A stretch of 64,000 nucleotides of DNA, from assembly GCF_002806945.1 (NCBI RefSeq), contig NZ_NIHC01000003.1, positions 62,001-126,000 on the forward strand, written 5' to 3'. The notes under the pieces were generated by a model that had not been told where the DNA came from, ran no database searches, and saw only the letters and a list, made by a program, of their open reading frames with translations. The DNA comes from Marinobacter salexigens. GTDB taxonomy: Bacteria > Pseudomonadota > Gammaproteobacteria > Pseudomonadales > Oleiphilaceae. Of this stretch, positions 24,788 through 36,596 are shown piece by piece. Every line of letters starts with the position of its first letter. Position 1 is the first letter of the stretch. The position numbers were made by a program, and so were the translations under genes.

Positions 24788-26254
24788 GTGCCGAACAGAC
24801 TGTGGCATCAGTGTCTTGAAGTACTCCGGGACGAGTTTCCCGCACAACAGTTTAATACCTGGCTCAGGCCTCTTCAGTCTGATCACCGGGAGGGACAGCT
24901 GATGCTGTTTGCTCCTAACCGGTTTGTGATGGACTGGGTTCATGAGAAGTATCTTCGTCGAATAGAGGAGGTACTGAAGGATCTGAATGGTGGCCAGGCT
25001 CCTCGTGTCGGGATGAAAGTTGGATCTGCCCCGAGAGAGAGTGAGCCGGTGGTGCGCTCGGAAGTGGAGAAACAGGATTCAGTCAAGCCGGTTCAGGAAG
25101 AATCCGGTACAAAGGTGACTGACGAGGAGCGGGGAACAGCGGTTACCTCCGGGGGCAGCCGCCGCACACAGCTTAATGAGTACACCTCTAATGGCGGGCG
25201 AAGGCCAGTTCAGGTAGAAGGCGACATTAAGCACCAGAGCTTTCTGAATGAAGGTTTTACATTCGAGACCTTTGTAGAAGGTAAGTCTAACCAACTTGCG
25301 CGCGCAGCCTCCATGCAGGTTGCTGAAAACCCCGGTGGTGCCTACAACCCGCTGTTTTTATACGGGGGTGTAGGTCTGGGTAAAACCCACCTGATGCACG
25401 CAATCGGAAATGACATTGTGCGCCGTAACCCCAATGCAAAGGTGGCTTACCTGAGGTCTGAGCGTTTTGTTGCCGATATGGTGAAGGCGCTGCAACTTAA
25501 TGCTATTAATGAGTTCAAACGGTATTACCGGTCAGTGGATGCGTTGTTGATAGACGATATCCAGTTTTTTGCCCGCAAGGAGCGCTCCCAGGAGGAGTTT
25601 TTCCATACGTTTAATGCGCTACTGGAAGGTGGGCAGCAGGTAATCGTAACCTGTGACCGGTTTCCCAAAGAAATTGTGGATATGGAAGAGCGTTTGAAGT
25701 CCCGTTTTGGCTGGGGGCTTACCGTGATGGTCGAGCCACCAGAGCTGGAAACGCGGGTCGCAATTTTGATGAAAAAGGCTGAACAGACCAATGTTAAGTT
25801 GAGCAGCGAAGCCGCATTTTTTATCGCTCAGAAAATCAGGTCTAACGTAAGGGAACTTGAAGGCGCGCTGCGATTGGTGATAGCGAACGCTCACTTCACA
25901 GGCTCTGAGATTACTCCACCGTTTATAAGGGAAAGCCTGAAAGATTTGCTTGCCCTGCATGAGAAGCAAGTAAGTATTGATAACATTCAGCGTACGGTGG
26001 CCGAGTATTATAAAATCAAGGTTGCGGATCTTCATTCCAAGCGGCGGACCCGAGTAGTGACACGGCCCAGACAAGTGGCTATGTCGCTCTCTAAAGAACT
26101 GACGAATCACAGCCTGCCGGAGATCGGGGAAGCCTTCGGCGGCCGTGATCACACAACTGTGCTACATGCGTGCAAGAAAATCCTGGAGCTTCAGGAAACT
26201 GACCCAGGTATTCGTGAGGATTATCAGAACTTTATGAGGTTGCTGACAACCTGA
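24788..26254 (+). CDS. dnaA: Chromosomal replication initiator protein DnaA
   Basis: The 488-residue AAA+ initiator that binds DnaA boxes and opens oriC. Domain I begins [28 protein letters not shown] Gln/Glu-rich linker follows (about residues 85-150). Domain III has Walker A ([10 protein letters not shown]) and Walker B (LLIDDIQFF). Domain IV has the DnaA signature [15 protein letters not shown] near the end. The GTG at 24788 is preferred because domain I starts at once and GGGAG lies nine bases upstream; an in-frame earlier start at 24716 would add 24 unrelated residues. DnaA boxes upstream allow autorepression. Confidence 0.95.
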   Translation: MPNRLWHQCLEVLRDEFPAQQFNTWLRPLQSDHREGQLMLFAPNRFVMDWVHEKYLRRIEEVLKDLNGGQAPRVGMKVGSAPRESEPVVRSEVEKQDSVKPVQEESGTKVTDEERGTAVTSGGSRRTQLNEYTSNGGRRPVQVEGDIKHQSFLNEGFTFETFVEGKSNQLARAASMQVAENPGGAYNPLFLYGGVGLGKTHLMHAIGNDIVRRNPNAKVAYLRSERFVADMVKALQLNAINEFKRYYRSVDALLIDDIQFFARKERSQEEFFHTFNALLEGGQQVIVTCDRFPKEIVDMEERLKSRFGWGLTVMVEPPELETRVAILMKKAEQTNVKLSSEAAFFIAQKIRSNVRELEGALRLVIANAHFTGSEITPPFIRESLKDLLALHEKQVSIDNIQRTVAEYYKIKVADLHSKRRTRVVTRPRQVAMSLSKELTNHSLPEIGEAFGGRDHTTVLHACKKILELQETDPGIREDYQNFMRLLTT

Positions 26255-26332
26255 TGATTTAATCTGCGCAGACTTTTAATTAACCCGTAAGCAAATAACA
26301 TTCATCCTTCCAACAAAAGAAAGCTGAGTGAC

Positions 26333-27436
26333 ATGAAACTGACGATCAGCCGTGAATCCCTGCTCATACCCTTGCAAAGCATTGCCGGTGTTGTGGAAAA
26401 AAAACAGACGATGCCGGTGCTGTCCAACGTACTTCTGGTGGCCGAAGGTAATACCCTGGTTTTAACCGGGACAAATATGGAAGTCGAGCTGGTTGGGCGG
26501 GTAACGCCTGTCCATGTTGACCAGCCAGGACAAATTACCGTACCTGCGCGCAAGCTTTCAGATATTTGCCGGGCCCTGGGAGATGAAGCACCAATTGATC
26601 TGGTGCTGGAAGGCGATCGTTTGCATGTACGGTGTGGCGCAAGTCACTTTACGCTGTCTACCCTGCCCGCCGAGCACTTTCCAAATGTTGAAGATGAACC
26701 TGAGAGCTTTCGGCTCGAACTGCCACAGAAAGAATTGAGGCGAATGTTCGATGCTACAGCTTTTGCCATGGCTCAGCAGGATGTTCGTTATTACCTGAAT
26801 GGTTTGCTGTTGGAAGTGGACAAAGACCACGTTCGCACGGTTGCAACCGATGGCCACAGATTGGCGATGGCTCACGTGGCCCTGGATACAGGTTGTGCAG
26901 AGCCCCGGCAGGTGATTGTGCCGCGCAAAGGTGTATTGGAGCTTTCCCGGTTGCTTGATGACGTAGAAACACCTGTCACCCTGGTAATTGGCGATAATCA
27001 CCTGCGTGCCACGGTAGGATCTTATACGTTTACTTCCAAACTGATTGAAGGCAAGTTCCCGGACTATAACCGGGTGATTCCCCGTGGCGGTGACAAGGTC
27101 GTTCTGGCTGACCGCGGCACGCTTAAAAATACCCTTCAGCGTGCAGGTATTTTGTCCCACGAGAACATCCGGGGTGTACGCTTGAACCTGGCATCGAACG
27201 AGCTTCAGGTATTTGCCAACAACCCGGACCAGGAACAGGCCGAAGACGCGTTGCCTGTGGATTACCAGGGCGAATCACTGCAGATAGGTTTTAATGTAGG
27301 CTACCTGATTGACGTAATGAACGCGCTGGAAGAAGAGCAGGTGAAAATTACACTTTCAAACCCTAACAGCAGCGCACTGATTGAATCGCAGAACGATAAC
27401 CGCTGTCTTTATGTGGTTATGCCGATGAGGCTATAG
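26333..27436 (+). CDS. dnaN: DNA polymerase III beta sliding clamp
   Basis: The 367-residue ring-forming clamp that tethers DNA polymerase III and other partners to DNA. It has the normal three-domain length. The N-terminus MKLTISRESLLIPLQSIAGVVEKKQTMPVLSN and the end YVVMPMRL, which forms the partner-binding pocket edge, are conserved. It follows dnaA after 78 bases. Confidence 0.97.
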   Translation: MKLTISRESLLIPLQSIAGVVEKKQTMPVLSNVLLVAEGNTLVLTGTNMEVELVGRVTPVHVDQPGQITVPARKLSDICRALGDEAPIDLVLEGDRLHVRCGASHFTLSTLPAEHFPNVEDEPESFRLELPQKELRRMFDATAFAMAQQDVRYYLNGLLLEVDKDHVRTVATDGHRLAMAHVALDTGCAEPRQVIVPRKGVLELSRLLDDVETPVTLVIGDNHLRATVGSYTFTSKLIEGKFPDYNRVIPRGGDKVVLADRGTLKNTLQRAGILSHENIRGVRLNLASNELQVFANNPDQEQAEDALPVDYQGESLQIGFNVGYLIDVMNALEEEQVKITLSNPNSSALIESQNDNRCLYVVMPMRL

Positions 27437-27446
27437 GAGAGAATTG

Positions 27447-28718
27447 ATGGGCACCGTAAAGAATGGAATCAAAGGCGTTTTCAGAATTGGGCAAACACTT
27501 TCTGTGCTCGGCCGAACCGGTGTCAAATGGGTCGGGGGTGATCGCCCCCCTGCCCCACGTTTGCTGCGCCAGACATTTGAGTCACTTGGTGCGACTTACA
27601 TCAAGCTTGGCCAGTTCATTGCCAGTTCACCAACCTTCTTCCCGAAGGAATATGTTGAAGAGTTTCAGTACTGCCTTGATCGAACGCCGAATCTGCCATT
27701 TAGTGTGATAAAGGGGATTATCGCCGAAGAACTTGACCGCCCTATTGATGAGGTGTTCGCTGAAATTGATCCGGTTGCTTTGGCTTCTGCATCCATTGCG
27801 CAGGTGCACGCTGCACGCCTGATCACCGGCGAGGATGTTGTAATCAAGGTTCAGAAGCCAGGTGTTGAAACCATTTTGCTGACGGATCTGAATTTTCTCT
27901 ATCTCTCCGCACGAATTCTCGAAACTCTGGCACCAAAGCTTTCCTGGACATCCCTTTCAGGAATCGTTGAGGAAATTCAGCGCACCATGATGGAAGAATG
28001 TGACTTCATTAAAGAGGCCAATAACCTGAAGGTGTTCCGAAAATTTCTCCATGACACCCATAATGAAGATGCAACCGTTCCTGAAGTTTACGAACATGCA
28101 AGCACCCGCAGGATTCTGACCATGGAACGCTTCCACGGTGTTCCTTTAACCGATCTGGAAAGCATCCGGGGTTACGCAAAAGATCCGGAGCGAACGCTGA
28201 TCACGGCAATGAATACCTGGTTTGCCAGTTTGACTCAATGCGAGTTTTTCCACGCCGACGTACATGCGGGCAACTTGATGGTGTTGAAAGACGGGCGTGT
28301 CGGCTTTATCGATTTTGGTATCGTCGGTCGCATCCGTCCGGACACCTGGGAAGCTGTCAGTGATTTTATATCTGCAGTGATGGTGGGGAATTTTGAAGGC
28401 ATGGCAGACGCTATGATCCGTATCGGTATTACCGACCACACCGTTAAGGTAGACGATCTTGCCGCGGATTTGCGTAAGCTTTATCAACAAATGGACAAAA
28501 TGGTGCCGGATCATGTGCCCTATCAGGCGGATCAAGCTGAAGATGATGTCAATAATATCCTGATGGATATGGTTAAGGTTGGTGAGAGCCACGGGCTTCA
28601 TTTTCCAAGAGAGTTTGCGCTGTTGCTTAAGCAGTTCCTGTATTTCGACAGGTACGTGCACATACTCGCACCTGAAATGGATGTGTTTATGGATGACCGC
28701 CTGAACATGCTCCACTAG
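27447..28718 (+). CDS. ABC1/UbiB (AarF)-family atypical kinase inserted between dnaN and recF
   Basis: A 423-residue member of the ABC1/ADCK/UbiB family of atypical kinases/ATPases. Motifs in order: the KxGQ motif in YIKLGQFIASS near residue 52, the alanine-rich loop ASIAQVHAA replacing a normal P-loop, VIKVQKPG with the Lys, EECDFIKEANN, the catalytic HADVHAGNL and the metal-binding IDFGIVGR. No C-terminal membrane helix pair as in UbiB is evident. ATG at 27447 follows AGGAGA, ten bases after the dnaN stop, so it is co-transcribed with dnaN. The gene is not normally in this junction. Roles in quinone or lipid biology are known for relatives; the role here is unknown. Confidence 0.88.
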   Translation: MGTVKNGIKGVFRIGQTLSVLGRTGVKWVGGDRPPAPRLLRQTFESLGATYIKLGQFIASSPTFFPKEYVEEFQYCLDRTPNLPFSVIKGIIAEELDRPIDEVFAEIDPVALASASIAQVHAARLITGEDVVIKVQKPGVETILLTDLNFLYLSARILETLAPKLSWTSLSGIVEEIQRTMMEECDFIKEANNLKVFRKFLHDTHNEDATVPEVYEHASTRRILTMERFHGVPLTDLESIRGYAKDPERTLITAMNTWFASLTQCEFFHADVHAGNLMVLKDGRVGFIDFGIVGRIRPDTWEAVSDFISAVMVGNFEGMADAMIRIGITDHTVKVDDLAADLRKLYQQMDKMVPDHVPYQADQAEDDVNNILMDMVKVGESHGLHFPREFALLLKQFLYFDRYVHILAPEMDVFMDDRLNMLH

Positions 28719-28842
28719 GGCGGGTCGGCTTCCTTATCCCGGTTTTGTACACCAAGGCAGTCACTCACCCCGATACGTGAGTAGTTGCCTTTTTCGTGGA
28801 TATACTCCACTCCTCTTGCTGCCGCGACGAGCCTTGCTTCCT

Positions 28843-29973
28843 ATGGCGCTGGTAAAACTTCATACCGAGTTTTTTCGCAACCTTTCCTCTGCCGAGCCTG
28901 TTTCATTCTCCCCGTCATTTAATTTGCTTTATGGAGCCAACGGCAGTGGGAAAACCAGTGTGCTTGAGGCAATCGCTTATCTTGGGCTTGGTAGATCCTT
29001 CCGCGTAAACAGACATCAAGCTGTAGTCAAGCACGGCCAACAACGGTTCACGGTGTTCGGTGGTTTGGACCGTGGCTTCGAAAGTCTGGATGCTGGTGGT
29101 GAAGCCGCGCTTGCTCATCGTGTTGGTATTTCAAGGGACATAGCCCAAAAGCAAACAACCCTGAGAGTGGATGGGGAGAGTGTACGTAGCTTGTCCGCTC
29201 TTGCCATGCATTTACCGGTATCCGTTATTGATCCCGGGGTATTTGATATTGTCGCGGGTGGGCCTGGAAAGCGTCGCCAGTTTCTGGATTGGGCAGTGTT
29301 CCACGTGGAACCTTCGTTTGCATCAAGCTGGCAACAGTGCCAGCGAGTCACATCGCAGCGGAATCAAACGTTAAGAAATGGTAGACTAGACGAATCCATG
29401 CTGCGCATTTGGGACGCACAGTACGCGGCACTGAGCGAACGTATAAGCAAAGCTAGAAAGTCTGCTTTTGAGCAATTCAAGAGCGCCTTTGACAGCCTGG
29501 TCCAGGAAGTGAATGTAAATTGGACAGAAGGGCTTAAACTTGAGTTTTATCCCGGGTGGGATGTCAGTCAGTCTCTGTCAGATGTACTTGTTCGACACAG
29601 GGAGCAGGAAATCCGCATGGGACACACCTTGTATGGGCCCAACCGAGCGGATATTCGCATTAGATTTCACGGGCGCCCAGTGGCGGAAACATTTTCCCGG
29701 GGGCAGCAAAAGACACTCGTGATTCTGATGAAAATTGCCCAGAGCATGGTTTTAAACGACCTTGGGAAGCAGGTCAGCTTTCTGCTCGATGATATCAACG
29801 CCGAGTTGGACGAGAATCATAGAAGCATGTTGGCTTGTAAATTACAGGAATTGCGTTGCCAGGTATTTATTACATCCATAGAGCACCCTGATCCGGAGTC
29901 TCTATGGCAGGGGAGCCAGATACCTGATTATCGAATGTTCCACGTGGAACATGGCACATTGAAGGAAGAATAA
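28843..29973 (+). CDS. recF: DNA replication and repair protein RecF
   Basis: A 376-residue SMC-like ATPase that helps load RecA at gaps. Walker A is GANGSGKTS near residue 35, and the C-terminal D-loop region reads SFLLDDINAELDENH. The start ATG at 28843 (MALVKLHTEFFRNL) fits the family; an upstream in-frame start at 28777 adds unrelated residues. Two 16-base palindromes of parS type (29297-29312 and 29936-29951) lie inside the coding frame and both encode FHVE. The C-terminus FHVEHGTLKEE therefore includes one of them. Confidence 0.95.
   Translation: MALVKLHTEFFRNLSSAEPVSFSPSFNLLYGANGSGKTSVLEAIAYLGLGRSFRVNRHQAVVKHGQQRFTVFGGLDRGFESLDAGGEAALAHRVGISRDIAQKQTTLRVDGESVRSLSALAMHLPVSVIDPGVFDIVAGGPGKRRQFLDWAVFHVEPSFASSWQQCQRVTSQRNQTLRNGRLDESMLRIWDAQYAALSERISKARKSAFEQFKSAFDSLVQEVNVNWTEGLKLEFYPGWDVSQSLSDVLVRHREQEIRMGHTLYGPNRADIRIRFHGRPVAETFSRGQQKTLVILMKIAQSMVLNDLGKQVSFLLDDINAELDENHRSMLACKLQELRCQVFITSIEHPDPESLWQGSQIPDYRMFHVEHGTLKEE
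29297..29312. other. parS site (near-perfect) inside recF
   Basis: TGTTCCACGTGGAACC matches the 16-base ParB-binding palindrome TGTTCCACGTGGAACA in 15 of 16 positions. It is in frame and encodes FHVE of RecF. It lies about 4.9 kb right of the oriC box cluster. Confidence 0.85.
29936..29951. other. parS site (perfect) inside recF
   Basis: TGTTCCACGTGGAACA is a perfect 16-base palindrome, identical to the parS form known from pseudomonads. It lies 639 bases right of the first one, in frame, and encodes the FHVE near the RecF C-terminus. A centromere-like site for the ParAB chromosome-segregation system is inferred; parA and parB are not in the window. Confidence 0.92.
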
Positions 29974-30050
29974 AACCGGCCTATCAGTTCTTTTTGCTGC
30001 ACAAACAGGCGGCTTAAGAAACGCGCCGGCCCTTACGCTTCAGGAGTTAG

Positions 30051-32468
<2,418 letters not shown>

Positions 32469-32486
32469 CAGGCCTTAATCCGGCAA

Positions 32487-32527
32487 CAAAAAAAGCGGCC
32501 AGAATTTTATCCTGGCCGCTTTTTTTG
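32487..32527. terminator. Bidirectional terminator after gyrB
   Basis: A perfect 9-bp stem (AGCGGCCAG 32494-32502 with CTGGCCGCT 32512-32520) has an A-run before and a T-run after it, so it can stop the gyrB transcript and that of the convergent membrane protein gene. Confidence 0.92.
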
Positions 32528-32556
32528 TTTGAAAGCAATATCTTGTTGTTTGCCGG

Positions 32557-33315
32557 TTATTTTCGGGGCGCTGTACCAGACGAACGGGCTTTTTCCTTTT
32601 CTGCGAGATGCGGCGCCATAACTTCTTCCAGCGTGTAGCCTGTCAAGCGACGAATGGTTCTCCACAGGTAATAGAAAATCAGCATCATCATAACCATAGA
32701 GGGAATCGCGATCATCGGATAACTTACCAGAGTCATCCTTCCCAGCTCTTCATTAAAAGCCTGGGTACCGGAGGGGCTTACAACAATCCACCGTGCCAGA
32801 ACGTAGTTCATGATGGAAGAAAACAAAAAGGTGCCAGCAAAGAAGTAGCTAGCCTTCAGCAAACGCCCTTCAAATTCTTCTACCCGGTCTTTTTCTTCCA
32901 GTGTTTTCTGAATTTTTTCCACGTCAAGCACATTGGGGTTGTAAAGCAGTGTGCGTACCAAAGGGTATTTGGTTCGAGTAGATGCAAGCACCGCTAAGCC
33001 AATAATCGCTGGAATGGCTGCTTCCTTTACCGCCAGCCAGCCCGCATCCAGCTCCAGCAAGCCGATGCCGCCCGTCAGCCCAACGCTGATCAGGCCCAGC
33101 AACGCGATGAAGTTCTTCTTGTTGTAGCGAATCAGCTCAAACAGCCCCCACCCCAGCGGGAATGCCAAGCCGATAATCAGGGCGTTAACACTGCCGAGAT
33201 GCTGATCACCACTGAATTTCATGAGAATGACGGATGGAATGATAATGCTGACCAGAAGGTCTACCCATGGTCTGGGTTTGTGGTCGGGCACGGCTGTGGT
33301 GTTTGGTGCGGTCAT
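32557..33315 (-). CDS. Conserved multi-pass inner-membrane protein (VC0807-like)
   Basis: A 252-residue protein with about six membrane segments: two around residues 18-60 (VDLLVSIIIPSVILMK, NALIIGLAFPLGWGLFEL), two around 68-115, and two after a soluble loop rich in charged residues (about 120-150). It has a C-terminal charged tail. The phrase VNALIIGLAFPLGWGLFELI matches a conserved family of unknown role often called VC0807. Start ATG at 33315; no close operon partner. I do not know the function. Confidence 0.65.
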   Translation of the reverse strand: MTAPNTTAVPDHKPRPWVDLLVSIIIPSVILMKFSGDQHLGSVNALIIGLAFPLGWGLFELIRYNKKNFIALLGLISVGLTGGIGLLELDAGWLAVKEAAIPAIIGLAVLASTRTKYPLVRTLLYNPNVLDVEKIQKTLEEKDRVEEFEGRLLKASYFFAGTFLFSSIMNYVLARWIVVSPSGTQAFNEELGRMTLVSYPMIAIPSMVMMMLIFYYLWRTIRRLTGYTLEEVMAPHLAEKEKARSSGTAPRK

Positions 33316-33365
33316 GGCTCTGCCTGGTTAGTGAAAGGGCTTGAGGCAGTATACGACGAACCCCA

Positions 33366-33394
33366 TAAAAAAACCGAACCCGGAGGTTCGGTTT
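33366..33394 (-). terminator. Terminator of the 4-aminobutyrate aminotransferase gene
   Basis: A perfect 10-bp stem, AAACCGAACC with GGTTCGGTTT (loop CGGA), is followed on the minus strand by a T-run. It lies about 30 bases past the gabT-like stop codon. Confidence 0.88.
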
Positions 33395-33423
33395 GATCTA
33401 CAAAAGCCACTGGACGGGATGTA

Positions 33424-34701
33424 TCAGGCGCCAGCTTCCTTCAGGCACTCTTCTACAATCGCCAGTCCTTCTTCGAGGATATTATCCTCAATGGTTACCG
33501 GCATCAGGAAGCGCAGCGTATTTCCAAACATACCGCAGCTGAGAAGGATGAGCCCCTTCTCTTTGGCTTTTTTGGTAATCTCCCCCGCCAGATCAGGACG
33601 TGGTTTGCGGCTTTCCTTGCTTTCTACCAATTCGAATGCCGCCATGGGGCCCAGGCCGCGAACGTTATCCACATGGGTAAACTGTTCCTGCCACTGGGTG
33701 AAGCGCTGATTCAGCTTTTCGCCCAAGCTGATGCTTTTACCAAGAATATCCTCTTCCTTGAATACCTCGAATACCGCAAGGGCAGCCGCACAAGCAGTCG
33801 GGCTACCTGTATAGGTGCCGCCCAGCGAGTTGGGCCCAGACGAGTCCATAACTTTGTCAGTACCAACAATTGCTGAGATTGGCATACCATCCGCCATACT
33901 CTTGGCCATGGTAATAATGTCGGCTTCGACACCGCTGTGCTCAAGGGCAAACATCTTACCGGTACGGCCAAAGCCACTCTGAACTTCGTCCACAATCAGC
34001 AGAATGCCGTTATCGTCGCAGATCTTACGCAGTGCTTTCAGAAAGCTGGTTGGCGCGGCGTAAAAACCGCCTTCGCCCAGTACCGGTTCGAGCACAATAG
34101 CTGCCGTCTGGTTTGCGGGTGAATCGGCTTTCATGGTCATTTCCAAGCCACGCAGAGCGTCTTCTTCGGTCACGCCGTGATAGGGCACAGGATAAGGTGC
34201 GCGGTATACGCTGCCCGGCATGGGGCCGAAGTCTGTCTGGTAAGGCGCTGCCTTGCCATTCATCGCCATGGTCATGAAGGTCCGGCCGTGATAACCGCCA
34301 TTGAAACAGATGACGTTGGTGCGGCCAGTAGCTGCGCGGGCAATCTTGAGGGCGTTTTCGAGAGCTTCCGCGCCCGAGTTCGCCAGCATCACCTTGGCGT
34401 GGCCTTTTACCGGTGTTACTTCGCTCAGTTTCTGTGCCAGGCGCACATAGCCCTCATAGGGCATGACTGTCTGGCAGGTGTGCATCAACTTGTCCAGCTG
34501 GGCTTTGACTGCCTCAACCACTTTCGGGTGCCGGTGACCGATGTTAAGGACACCAATACCACCGGCAAAGTCGATCATGCGGTTGCCGTCGGCGTCCCAT
34601 AGTTCAGCGTTGGTTGCGTGGTCGGCAAACTGCTCGTTAGGGCTCGCCGCACCCGCTGCAACATAGCGTTCTTTGAGGGCCTGCAATTCTTTATTGCTCA
34701 C
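33424..34701 (-). CDS. gabT: 4-aminobutyrate aminotransferase (GabT-like)
   Basis: A 425-residue PLP enzyme of class III that moves the amino group of 4-aminobutyrate to 2-oxoglutarate, giving succinate semialdehyde. The PLP lysine lies in ITMAKSMADGMP near residue 268. The motif LIVDEVQSGFGRTGK with the Asp that holds PLP and the NSGAEALENALKIAR phosphate-binding segment are present, as is the GGTYTGSP loop. The N-terminus and length fit GabT closely, though relatives act on 5-aminovalerate. No gabD is adjacent. Confidence 0.88.
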   Translation of the reverse strand: MSNKELQALKERYVAAGAASPNEQFADHATNAELWDADGNRMIDFAGGIGVLNIGHRHPKVVEAVKAQLDKLMHTCQTVMPYEGYVRLAQKLSEVTPVKGHAKVMLANSGAEALENALKIARAATGRTNVICFNGGYHGRTFMTMAMNGKAAPYQTDFGPMPGSVYRAPYPVPYHGVTEEDALRGLEMTMKADSPANQTAAIVLEPVLGEGGFYAAPTSFLKALRKICDDNGILLIVDEVQSGFGRTGKMFALEHSGVEADIITMAKSMADGMPISAIVGTDKVMDSSGPNSLGGTYTGSPTACAAALAVFEVFKEEDILGKSISLGEKLNQRFTQWQEQFTHVDNVRGLGPMAAFELVESKESRKPRPDLAGEITKKAKEKGLILLSCGMFGNTLRFLMPVTIEDNILEEGLAIVEECLKEAGA

Positions 34702-34798
34702 TTTGCCATTCTCCCTGTGTCTCTGATTTAAACAATCTCATTTACTAGTGTAGGGAGTAGTCGGGCATGACACAAACCGGGGGAGATGAATATCTGGC

Positions 34799-36511
34799 TT
34801 ATGCTGGTTGCTCCCGGAACTGCAAGTCAGCCAAACGTCGATAAAGCTCATTGTGCTTGATGAGTTCTTCATGGCTACCGACAGCCAACAGGCGCCCCTG
34901 ATCCAGCACGGCAATACGGTCAGCATTGCGCACGGTGGCTAGCCTATGGGCGATCACCAGTGTGGTTCTACCAGATGTGAGTGATGGCATGGCTTGTTGA
35001 ATCAAGCTCTCACTCTCCGCATCCAGTGCACTGGTGGCTTCATCCAGTAACAATATGGGCGCATCAGCCAGCAACGCACGGGCAATCGCAAGCCGTTGCT
35101 TCTGGCCACCTGAGAGCCCTAGACCGCCATCACCAAGCTGTGTGTTGTAGCCGTCTGGCAGTGTCTCGATGAACTCATGGGCATGGGCAATGCGCGCAGC
35201 TTTTTCAACATCTCTCAGGCTGGCATTCGGGCGTGCGTAGCGGATGTTGTCGGCCACGGTGCCATGGAACAACGCGGGATTCTGGGGTACTAGTGAAAAG
35301 CATGCCCGGAGCGCTTCAAGTGAAACCGTTGTGCTGTCTGTGCCGTCAATATGAATTGTACCGCTGTCGGGCTGATAGAAATGCAGCAGCACATCAAAGA
35401 GTGTGGACTTTCCTGCCCCCGAGGGGCCAACCAGAGCCGGGTGTTCGCTCCGGCCAGGGTAACTGAAGTTAAGGCCATTGATAGTAATTTCGCCGGTCAC
35501 AACTCCCGGGAATTCATCTGCCTGTTCTGTTGGCCGCTCAAATGCCGCTTTCGTCTGAAGCAGCTCAAAAAGCCGCGCGGCGGAACCAGCCGCCCGTTGC
35601 AGCTCACCGATAACCTCGCTGATAGCACCTGCGGCTACACCCACCAGCAAACTGTAAAACAGAAACGCTGCCAGCTCTCCCGGGGTAATGCGGCCATGAA
35701 TAACATCCAGACCGCCAATCCAGATCACTATACCCACTGCCCCCATCACCAGGGAAATGGCGAGGGTGGTTAACCAGGCTCGCTGTTTTATTCGGGCCCG
35801 GGCTATCTCGAAGGCTCTTTCGGACACGTCTGAAAAAAAGCGTCGGTCGTAGGGTTGGTGATTGAAGGCCTGAACGGTTTTGATTTGGGTAAGGTTTTCA
35901 CCCACATAACTGCCCACATCTGCCACCCTGTCCTGGCTGAGCCGAGACAACTGCCGAACCCGTCTGCCAAAAAACAGGATGGGTGCAATAACAAGCGGGA
36001 AACCCAGCAAAATGATCCCGGCGAGTTTGGCATTGGTGATGAATAGGAGAATCAGACCACCTACCAACATCAGCGCATTACGCAGGGCAATGGAGACGGT
36101 TGAGCCGATCACCGATTGCAGAACAGTTGTGTCGGCGGTAAAACGTGACTGTATTTCCAATGCGCGGTTTTGCTCGAAAAAACCCGGGTGCAGATCAATC
36201 AAATGATTGAACACTTGCTTGCGGATATCAGCCACCACGCGCTCGCCAATCCAGGACACTAAGTAAAAGCGCGAGAAGGAACCAAAGGCCAGCCCCAAGA
36301 CCAGTATGAAGAACAGGCCTACGGCTCGAGCGAGATTCTCCGGAGATTGTGTTGCCAGACCCTGATCTACCAGAATCCTGAGCCCCTGCCCCAACCCGAG
36401 TGTGATGCCGGCGGTGATGACCAGCGCCATCAGCGCACCGGCGACGGCTTTGCGATAGGGAATAATAAAGCCGATGATCAGTTTCAGGGCTTGCCGGTGA
36501 CGAGTGTTGAT
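34799..36511 (-). CDS. ABC exporter, fused permease-ATPase (MsbA/LmrA-like half transporter), AUC start suspected
   Basis: A half transporter of about 570 residues: membrane domain of six helices, then the ATPase with Walker A VGPSGAGKSTLF, signature LSGGQKQRLAIARALL, Walker B ILLLDEATSALD and the H-loop VIAHRL. The first clear ATG is at 36430 and starts inside the first membrane helix. Reading upstream in frame gives INTRHRQALKLIIGFIIPYR, a normal cytoplasmic N-terminus, starting at an ATC (36511-36509) six bases after a perfect AGGAGG (36518-36523). No ATG, GTG or TTG lies between that ATC and the next in-frame stop upstream. The 3' end overlaps nothing; gabT lies 98 bases beyond. Substrate unknown; lipids or drugs are typical. 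Confidence 0.82.
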   Translation of the reverse strand: MNTRHRQALKLIIGFIIPYRKAVAGALMALVITAGITLGLGQGLRILVDQGLATQSPENLARAVGLFFILVLGLAFGSFSRFYLVSWIGERVVADIRKQVFNHLIDLHPGFFEQNRALEIQSRFTADTTVLQSVIGSTVSIALRNALMLVGGLILLFITNAKLAGIILLGFPLVIAPILFFGRRVRQLSRLSQDRVADVGSYVGENLTQIKTVQAFNHQPYDRRFFSDVSERAFEIARARIKQRAWLTTLAISLVMGAVGIVIWIGGLDVIHGRITPGELAAFLFYSLLVGVAAGAISEVIGELQRAAGSAARLFELLQTKAAFERPTEQADEFPGVVTGEITINGLNFSYPGRSEHPALVGPSGAGKSTLFDVLLHFYQPDSGTIHIDGTDSTTVSLEALRACFSLVPQNPALFHGTVADNIRYARPNASLRDVEKAARIAHAHEFIETLPDGYNTQLGDGGLGLSGGQKQRLAIARALLADAPILLLDEATSALDAESESLIQQAMPSLTSGRTTLVIAHRLATVRNADRIAVLDQGRLLAVGSHEELIKHNELYRRLADLQFREQPA

Positions 36512-36517
36512 GGTGTG

Positions 36518-36523
36518 CCTCCT
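36518..36523 (-). promoter_or_regulatory. Ribosome-binding site that sets the unusual ATC start
   Basis: On the minus strand AGGAGG is followed by CACACC and then ATC AAC ACT. The spacing is ideal for initiation at the ATC, which is not a standard start codon. Confidence 0.7.
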
Positions 36524-36596
36524 GAGTTTGGCTGCGGTAAACTTAGCCAGCTATACGGTTATGCTTAAAGTAAAGACTTATCATACAGTCAGACAA

